Source: Ryuthela nishihirai
Taxonomy: Eukaryota > Arthropoda > Arachnida > Araneae > Heptathelidae
Assembly (NCBI GenBank): GCA_038380435.1
Contig: JAWZYU010000034.1
Span: 36,084,901-36,148,900, forward strand
Direction of reading: 5' to 3'
DNA: 64,000 bases
Both the position numbers and the translations under genes were made by a program. Shown here in pieces: positions 57,540 to 64,000 of this stretch. The notes beneath the pieces were generated by a model. It made no database searches. It was not told the DNA's origin and was given only the letters and a program-made list of their open reading frames with translations. Positions within the stretch are counted from its first letter, which is position 1, and each line of letters starts with the position of its first letter.

Positions 57540-57587
57540 CCCTATATAACTACCCTAATACTGAAGTATTTGGGTAGTTATATAGGG
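57540..57587. repeat. Hairpin-forming palindrome
   Basis: CCCTATATAACTACCC (57540-57555) pairs with GGGTAGTTATATAGGG (57572-57587), and the inner AATACT/AGTATT also pairs, leaving one T-T mismatch and a two-base loop. Confidence 0.9.
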
Positions 57588-57589
57588 AG

Positions 57590-58229
57590 GTTATGGTAAG
57601 TATTGATTAGAAAATTTCAATCCTTCAACATTTAAGATGAAAAGAAAGCAATTCAGACTTTTTAAATCATGTTCTATTAAAAGAAAGGATTTGATTTTTT
57701 AATGCAACTCGACCTGTTATAGGAGAAAGCTATGTATGAAATTTGGAACTGGTAGGTCAAGTATTTGAGATATTACAGGAAGTTCCAAATCTGTTCTAAA
57801 AGAGATATATTTTAGCAGTAATTAAGATTAAGCACTCACCAACACCCACCCACGTGTCAATAGTTACGTATGCATGTCACGGAAGAGATATGTATTGAAG
57901 ATTGGGGACTAGAATACTGGCACCAGAACACTCATGTGCCCTGGTGCCAGTGTTCCAAGATATACCTTTAATTTTTTATTAGATTCTAATAGCAGACGTT
58001 GCTTGTTTAGTGCAGCAAGTAAAATGAAGATTCACCTGAGCTTTCTATGGTTGATGATGACACAGACTGTAAATGGTTAAGAAATATTGGTTGGTCACTG
58101 TAAGAGCGTCCAAATTAATTGGCATTACCCTGCATTTCTCATCGATCTTCTGGTTAAGAATTCGAGTTCTATTATAGATAAGAATTCAAGAAGGAGTGGA
58201 GGCTCGCCTCCGAAGTAAATCAGAGTTGC
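57590..58229. other. Unannotated sequence with a small palindrome
   Basis: CTGGCACCAG (57918-57927) and CTGGTGCCAG (57941-57950) form a short inverted repeat. No gene is recognised. Confidence 0.45.
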
Positions 58230-58465
58230 AAATTTCGAAGTCACTTTGTAAAATTCAGGAGAGAACTAAAAATGAGGATTTTTTTTTTGTAAAATTATGG
58301 CGAGTTAGCGAAGTCGAGGTAACTTGGCAAAATATAAGGAAGTTGGAAAAATTCGAAGCCACTTGGTAAAATTCAGGTGAGATGTAAAAAATTTGGATTT
58401 TTCTGTAAAATTATGGCAAATATGCAAAATTCGAAGCCACTAGGTAAAATACAGATGAGTTATGA
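58230..58465. repeat. Short diverged tandem repeat, about three units
   Basis: AAATTCGAAGCCACTTGGTA, followed by AAATTCAGG and later TGTAAAATTATGGC, occurs at about 58235, 58349 and 58428. The unit lengths are unequal (about 113 and 79 bp). Confidence 0.75.
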
Positions 58466-58976
58466 AAATTGGGATTGTTATTGTGAAATTATTCTCTTTC
58501 GTCAGGGCATATTATTTGTTCATATTTCTAATTCGTAACCTTCTTTTTCCCTACTGCTATGGAGAGTAAAACATAACACAATTATCCTTCTAGGCTACAT
58601 AATTTCGATGTCATTATTTTCTTACTCAACCGTTAGGCCATTGTGATTTGTCTAATATTTTTCAATTTAATTTTTGCATACGTAGTTTGGCAACAGCTTG
58701 TACACTGTCAAGCACTTCCTATGATATGTATATGGCAATAACTTGAGCAAGGAACGTTAATTGTGTAAAATTGTTCTGCATATTAAAATTTTATAATATA
58801 ATTTCTATTAAATTGAAAGTAAACTGCTACTCTATCAACTAGGTAATATTCTTTCTCCGTATTTTATATTCGTTAAAGTATTTTAATTATGTAACATATA
58901 AATAAAATATTCAAAGTGCATTAATTATTATCAAGTGCTTTGACCTAAACTATTATTAATTCTTTTTGTTTCTAAG
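58466..58976. other. Unannotated AT-rich sequence, possible intron
   Basis: It ends in a T-rich tract and TCTAAG just before the candidate exon. Nothing else is recognised. Confidence 0.4.
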
Positions 58977-59201
58977 TACCCTATGCCGCCAATATTGCCT
59001 GCACCAAGTGATTTACCAGAAGATGTATCTGATGATGATGTATCAAGTGGTGATGTTGAGCCTCCGCCTGTTATGTTAATGGCTGATTCTGATAGTGGAT
59101 CCTATAGTGATGAAGAAAATCCTACACATGATGGATATGAGTTACTTCCACAAGATCTAGATGCTGGAGGAATTACGTTTGAGGATACTGACACAACAGA
59201 G
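58977..59201 (+). CDS. Candidate internal coding exon of an acidic protein
   Basis: I do not recognise this protein. The open stretch is bounded by a T-rich tract with TCTAAG (a possible acceptor ending at 58976) and by GAG|GTAAATAAC (a possible donor at 59202). Between them lie 225 bases, exactly 75 codons, phase 0 at both sides. The product is proline-rich at the start (PPILPAPSDLP), then very acidic and serine-rich (EDVSDDDVSSGD, DSDSGSYSDEEN). Such low-complexity acidic segments occur in nuclear proteins and at the N-terminus of some transposases, including piggyBac-type ones. An internal ATG at 58983 would allow a first exon instead. Beyond the donor, the frame runs into low-complexity sequence and stops at about 59277. 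No partner exon was identified. Confidence 0.45.
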
Positions 59202-59274
59202 GTAAATAACTTTTTTTCAGAATATCCAGAAATATTGTACTCAAGTAAAAAAATCCACTTGTTTTTTTTCCCCC

Positions 59275-59344
59275 AATAATTGGGCTATATAATGGAGATT
59301 GATTTTTTTCCCAAAAATAATCTCTATTATGTAGCCCAATTATT
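59275..59344. repeat. Inverted repeat, 26-bp arms
   Basis: 59275-59300 pairs with 59319-59344 with two mismatches (AATTGGGCTA at one side, TAGCCCAATT at the other). A further TAGCCCAATTATTT follows at about 59361. Confidence 0.85.
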
Positions 59345-59404
59345 TTACAAGCATTGCATAGCCCAATTATTTACAACACTAAGTCATGTTAGAGTTAATC
59401 ATGT

Positions 59405-59665
59405 TTAGCATGGTTACTGGAGTTCGACAAGGGTGCATTTTGTCTGTCTTTAGTTTGGTTATTGATTATGTTCTGTTATGATTTGGCCAATGTTGTTAAT
59501 GAGACCCTTTATAAGTAAGGAAAACAGGAAACTTGATGCCTTTTATTCTAAGTTCCTGTGCGGTATCTTGGGCATTAGGTGGTTTGACTTTCTAAGTAAT
59601 GGAGGCGTTAGAAAAAGGAATTGCCAGCCTCCAATGTGCAGCATATTGTGCAAAATACTTTAATA
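59405..59665 (+). pseudogene. Old RTE-like fragment with internal deletions
   Basis: GVRQGCILS and LVIDYV of the reverse transcriptase domain (about 59.42-59.47 kb) are followed, after a large deletion, by ENRKLDAF, GILGIRWFDF and the QPPMCSILCK region. It is much more diverged than the other copies and shows that the RTE family is long established here. Confidence 0.85.
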
Positions 59666-59769
59666 TGATAAGTAGTTGTTGATTCTACAGGTACTAGCTG
59701 AACTAATTGATTGAGTTCCCCCCCCCCCTTTTCCAAATAATTAAAACACTCCACAAACTAAACTAATCA

Positions 59770-60302
59770 ATCCAGTCACACATGAAATAATTAGCCTAAA
59801 TAAATCACGAGAATTAATGAAATCGAACACCAATCTCAAAACAAAAAACAACATCAACAATGCATCGCTGACAGGCATTATAAAAAAGCCCCAAAACTAA
59901 ATAATATCCTCCCAGGCAATACACACCAAAAATCATGAAAATCGGAAACAATGCACCGCTGACTGAATTATAAAAAAACTCCAAAACTAAATAATATCCT
60001 TTCAGGCAACACAAATCGGAAACAATGCACTGCTGACCGAATTATAAAAAAACTCCAAAACTAAATAATGTCCTTCCAGGCAACACAAATCGCAAACAAT
60101 GCACTGCTGACCGAATTATAAAAAAACTCCAAAACTAAATAATGTCCTCCCAGGCAACACAAACTGAAAAACATGAAAATCGGAAACAGTGCACTGTCGA
60201 TCAAATTATAAAAGAACCCCAGAAACTGAATAATGTCCTCCCAGGCAACACAAACCGAAAAATATGAAAATCGGAAACATTGCACCGCCAACCGAATTAT
60301 AA
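59770..60302. repeat. Minisatellite of about 73- and 91-bp units, about six copies
   Basis: The units share CAATGCACCGCTGACCGAAT, TATAAAAAAACTCCAAAACT and CCAGGCAACACAAA. Longer units have an additional ACATGAAAATCGGAAA-type segment. The G-poor strand continues to the right. Confidence 0.9.
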
Positions 60303-61163
60303 GCCTGTGATGCCCTCTCATTCACTTTTACTTTACCTTAACCAGTTTTGCTTAATTTATGTTATGTTTATCATTTTGGGGATTTTAATTTTATTTTTGG
60401 CATCACAGCGCTCGTTTCCGAGAGAATAGGAGTTGCGCATGCACAACTATGAACTTTTGATTGTCACCCGCTAAAGCGCGCGTGTTCAAGGACATGCCCT
60501 CTCTTGCATCATAGCTTGTCACTTTATGTAAATGTCTTTCTTGGCGTGCAACATGACACATGCAGACCTTTTGTACAGTGCTGATATAGCAGTGACGTGG
60601 TCACAGAGACAGTTGAAGCAGAGTTGGAGGAGTTAGGTGACATGTTGTCACAGAGTTGGTTGGAGAAGCAGTTAGAGATGTAGAAGTTGTAGACAACATT
60701 TTCAACTGATGTTGGTGAGTTTTAAAATTTTGGAAATAAATTTTGTTTGTTATAGAAACTTTTTGAATTTTTGCTATTTTTTCTCTTGAGCAACGTCAGT
60801 AGATAAATTTTTGATCGTATTTAAAATATATATTGACAATCATTTATTTTTGAATTCTTACTCACTAAGTAACGCCTGCTGGTATCTATATTCGAACCCT
60901 AATTTTGGCTTTAATTGGCAAATTATTAATTGCCTGGTGCTTGAGCTATCCGGAATTTGAATAAACATTGGATCAGATAAAAGGTCCAAAACTTTAAAAG
61001 TTTATAATTCTTTGGTCCGTTACAAGCCCCCGAAACCAAATAATCTCATCAGATACAACAAAAAAAATTCTTATAGCTCAAATAGCCCTCCCCAAAATTA
61101 TTGATTATCTTCCTGACTCCCTCAAAAATTACCATGTTTTTCCACACCAACAATTCTACAATA
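60303..61163. other. Unannotated sequence with a locally GC-rich patch
   Basis: The stretch 60405-60500 is richer in CpG than its neighbours (GCGCATGC, AAAGCGCGCGTG). A GGTGAGTTTT at about 60714 looks like a splice donor. A promoter, first exon or retrotransposon LTR is possible, but no supporting partner is seen. Confidence 0.3.
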
Positions 61164-61176
61164 CCCATAATTTCTG

Positions 61177-61559
61177 CAACGGAAGTGACTCAGTCAGTAG
61201 GGTGCCAGGCTCGTAATCTGCAGTTCCCAGGTTTGAGTCCCAGCTGGGTCATTGTTGAAATTTATCTCCGCAAAATTCCCTGCCCTGCCCACAGTCAGTA
61301 GGGGACATTGATGGGCTTGGAAAGGCTGCCGTCTGTCAGATGGGACATTAAGCCATGGCCCCATGGATGGGAGAACCATACCCTGTGCATGTTAAAGGAC
61401 ACACTGAATGGCCTTCACGGGAAGTTACCATCTGTCTCCCAACAGCTATTCCAGTGGGTCCCTTCCCCCCAACCTTCTCTGAGCCTTCAGGGTCCTTCTG
61501 ACCTGGTCATTTCACTCATGGTGTGCAAAAAAGTGCCACTCAGAGGTAAAACAACCCAA
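61177..61559 (+). mobile_element. SINE-1, full length
   Basis: A complete copy with box A changed (GTGACTCAGTCAG) and a CAACCCAA end. Perfect 13-bp duplications CCCATAATTTCTG stand at 61164-61176 and 61560-61572. Confidence 0.95.
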
Positions 61560-61572
61560 CCCATAATTTCTG

Positions 61573-62929
61573 GATCAAAAAGCCTCCCAACGTTTCCACA
61601 TATCTACAATAAATCATATAAATAACTTTAAAGACTCCAAAATATATAACAAAATTAATAAATCAACATAATACACTAATAATTACCATACTACATGTGA
61701 CTACTAAAATACACTCAATTCATTCCCAACTACTACCACCATTATCAGTCCCATATGAAAAAACTTCCAACTTTCCCCAATGCATACTCCCCCCCCCCCA
61801 TTACATTAGAATCCTGTGAAAACTCTATACGTTTCACCAAAAACTATTCTCCTAAAACCCTAACACCCCATAAAAATTCATTTTTTAAACATAATCACTC
61901 CACATTATAAACTTTTGTCATTTTCTTCCACTTATAACAAAACACATACTACTGCATCATACTAAACACAAAAAAAATTAAAATAATTCTATCTGGTTAA
62001 CCACTCCTCCCTACACCTTGAAATGACCCTCACTCTAAACAACTTGCAAAAACCTTCCCCCCTCACACAGCAGTAAATAGCTACCGAACTCCCACTTCCA
62101 AACGACGTGACCTTAACATTACAAAACAGTTCACTAACACTATCAACAACAACCCTCCTAATATTAAATAATTTCAATTCCAAAATATCTTTAATAACAT
62201 ATTATTTACCATTTCTTAACGAATTTTCCAAAAAACAACATATTAATTATTGTAGCTATCACTAAAAAAACCCTCATTAAATATAGGATACAAATGCACT
62301 TACCTCTAACCATACAGGCATGTTATCCAAATGAATTATAAAGCAAAAATGGCGAAAAAAGATCAAATGTAACTTCACACTCCTATCAAATCACACACAC
62401 GACACATGACTACACATTACCCACCCAAAAGAAATAAAGCAAAGCGCTATAGGCCACCAACAACCAACAGTTACATTTCTACGTCATACTTTACACCTTG
62501 ACATCATACTTTACACTCCGACGTTATACTCCACTTGAATAGTGCCATCTGTTAGCTGAGGACTGTAACCAATTCACTGACCATAATAAATAGTTATTTT
62601 AAAATGAATCTTTAATGTTGATTCCTACATGAAAAAATTTACCAAACTGAAAAAAATGTGCATTGTTCCCAACAATCAGTTGTATTATTTTCCACACACA
62701 GTTATTAGCATAGTTTTCCCTTTACATTTCAAATGTTTGTAAGTATATTAAGAATAAAATTTTATTTTAAATTGTTATTATTTTTTTCCCAAATATTTTA
62801 GCCTTTTTTAAAAAAAATTGACCAGTGAAAGGAATTTTTATGGTTAGAAGAAGTAAGTATAGTGAACCTTGATCTATCATTCCCTTCTGCATCATTTTCC
62901 CAGAAGTATAATTTCAAATTGTAATAAAA
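61573..62929. other. Unannotated sequence, plus strand strikingly poor in G
   Basis: Up to about 62.5 kb the plus strand is made mainly of A, C and T. A short repeat, TACGTCATACTTTACACCTT / GACATCATACTTTACACTCC, lies at 62479-62522. No gene is recognised. Confidence 0.5.
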
Positions 62930-63095
62930 TCTGCGGGACCTGGGTTCGAGCCCCGGTTAAGGCATGGCTGTTTGTGTCGTTTTTCTGCTGAGGTCCTGCC
63001 ATCCTCTCAGACCTTCTACTGTGGCATATAAACTGACAGGCTCCTGTCAGACCTCTGTGGCAAGCAGCTGCTTGAGGGGGTATTTATTTATTTTT
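62930..63095 (+). mobile_element. SINE-2, 5'-truncated
   Basis: Starts just before box B (GGTTCGAGCCCC), then the body CTGACAGGCTCCTGTCAG and CAAGCAGCTGCTTGAGGGGG, ending in TATTTATTTATTTTTTT. Box A is missing. Confidence 0.92.
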
Positions 63096-64000
63096 TTATA
63101 ATAAAATCTAAATCAAACCTATAATTGACTATTACATTTATGGTTTTGCTGCCATAAATGCATTACTAGTATCACAACTTAAAAAGGTTATTTTTAAATG
63201 TCTAATTTTAGGGATTTTTTTTTAGTCTTAATCATTTAAAAAAAATTAAAAATTTTGAAATAAAAGTTTTTATTTTTAATAGGTAAATAATTTAAAAAGT
63301 AATAATTTATTTAAAAGTAATAATAATTTTTAAAAATCACCATTCCACTTCCAAAATTAGAACACTGGATCTCCTGGTTACACCTGTGTTTGGATCCAGA
63401 AGGTGTAATGGTGTTGTTTTCTTCTCCTTGCCTAATTGTTGAAATTGCATGTCTCTAATGACTATCACAACTGAATTTCATTACTTCTTTTTTCGTTGAA
63501 TTTTGAAATGATACATTTTCATAATAGTAATGGAAGCGTAATCTCTTACTAGTTTTATTTCAAGATCAGTTCTTTGTTTAAGCTTTATATTCTGTGAAAT
63601 AAAATAACCTAACTCAACAGAGCTAACTTTAAGTACTATGACTTAAAGTAGTAGTACTGTATCACAGATTGTCATTAGTAGTAGTTTACTTTTATACATA
63701 TATTTATATTGTTTTTTTTTAATTATAAGTAGTGCAGTTAACAAAACACTCTTAGCTGTGTGCATTGATTAGTCAAAGATACCTTGAATATTACTTAATA
63801 TGGATACACTATAAGCAATATAAATATATTTATACTGGAATAATAAAATTAATTTCCAAAGAACTTACTCATGTTGAAATAAAAAATACCATTAAATTTT
63901 GAAATTATTAGGAAAAAAATACATAAATATTTCAACTACTTTTTATTTTCTTTGGTACTTCTGAAATACATAAATTCATTCTTTCTTTGGTACATGACTT
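63096..64000. other. Unannotated AT-rich sequence
   Basis: Low-complexity AT-rich sequence. No gene or known repeat is recognised. Confidence 0.4.

Noticed and set aside
60400..61020. Possible LTR or promoter with first exon
   Set aside because: A CpG-richer patch and a GGTGAGT are present, but no second LTR, primer-binding site, coding region or matching splice acceptor could be found.

Overview
This is a eukaryotic, AT-rich, repeat-dominated stretch with no complete host gene. The repeats are those of a metazoan, most likely an invertebrate and plausibly an arthropod: Tc1-like and Tigger (pogo) transposases, an RTE-like non-LTR retrotransposon ending in a GAT microsatellite, hAT and piggyBac-type termini, and tRNA-derived SINEs. 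I cannot name the species. Nearly all long open frames here are shadows of repeats.

Layout. 0-3.1 kb: rearranged TA-flanked MITEs, palindromes and SINEs. 3.1-13.15 kb: a hAT-type element whose end sequence has expanded into about 70 copies of a 128-bp satellite (array A), later hit by a young 5'-truncated RTE copy at 12.2 kb. 13.6-17.2 kb: a broken Tigger element on the minus strand, cut by two SINEs. 17.3-18.2 kb: a 52-bp satellite (array B). 18.8 kb: a fossil of a hAT transposase dimerisation domain. 19.7-20.6 kb: a SINE with a four-fold tail.

20.7-51.6 kb is best read as a nest of insertions. A Tc1-like transposase reads up to 21.77 kb and resumes at 51.13 kb. An RTE copy sits in the gap, as its 3' part (21.77-22.06 kb) and its 5' part (50.87-51.13 kb). 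That RTE copy is split exactly at one TTAA, duplicated on both sides of a 28.8-kb segment (22068-50868) with inverted CCCTTT..CTACC ends, the hallmark of a piggyBac-type insertion. The segment holds a 366-bp satellite (C, 19 copies), a 232-bp satellite (D, 16 copies), MITEs, old SINEs, a 30-bp minisatellite, a long inverted repeat, a full-length RTE with target-site duplication (42101-45810) and a complete but decayed Tc1 element (48193-49660). It contains no recognisable piggyBac transposase. This apparent giant non-autonomous TTAA element is the most notable feature of the window.

51.6-64 kb: young SINE copies with clear target-site duplications, two minisatellites, a duplicated 370-bp unit, a decayed RTE fragment, a strand markedly poor in G, and one candidate protein-coding exon (58977-59201, acidic, phase 0 at both ends).

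Names used here: SINE-1 is a tRNA-headed SINE of about 380 bp with a CAACCCAACCC tail. SINE-2 is a tRNA-headed SINE of about 205 bp whose 3' end is TTTA-rich. MITE-A is a palindromic element of about 213 bp with CAGTCGCTCAAAAAAGTAT ends and TA duplications.
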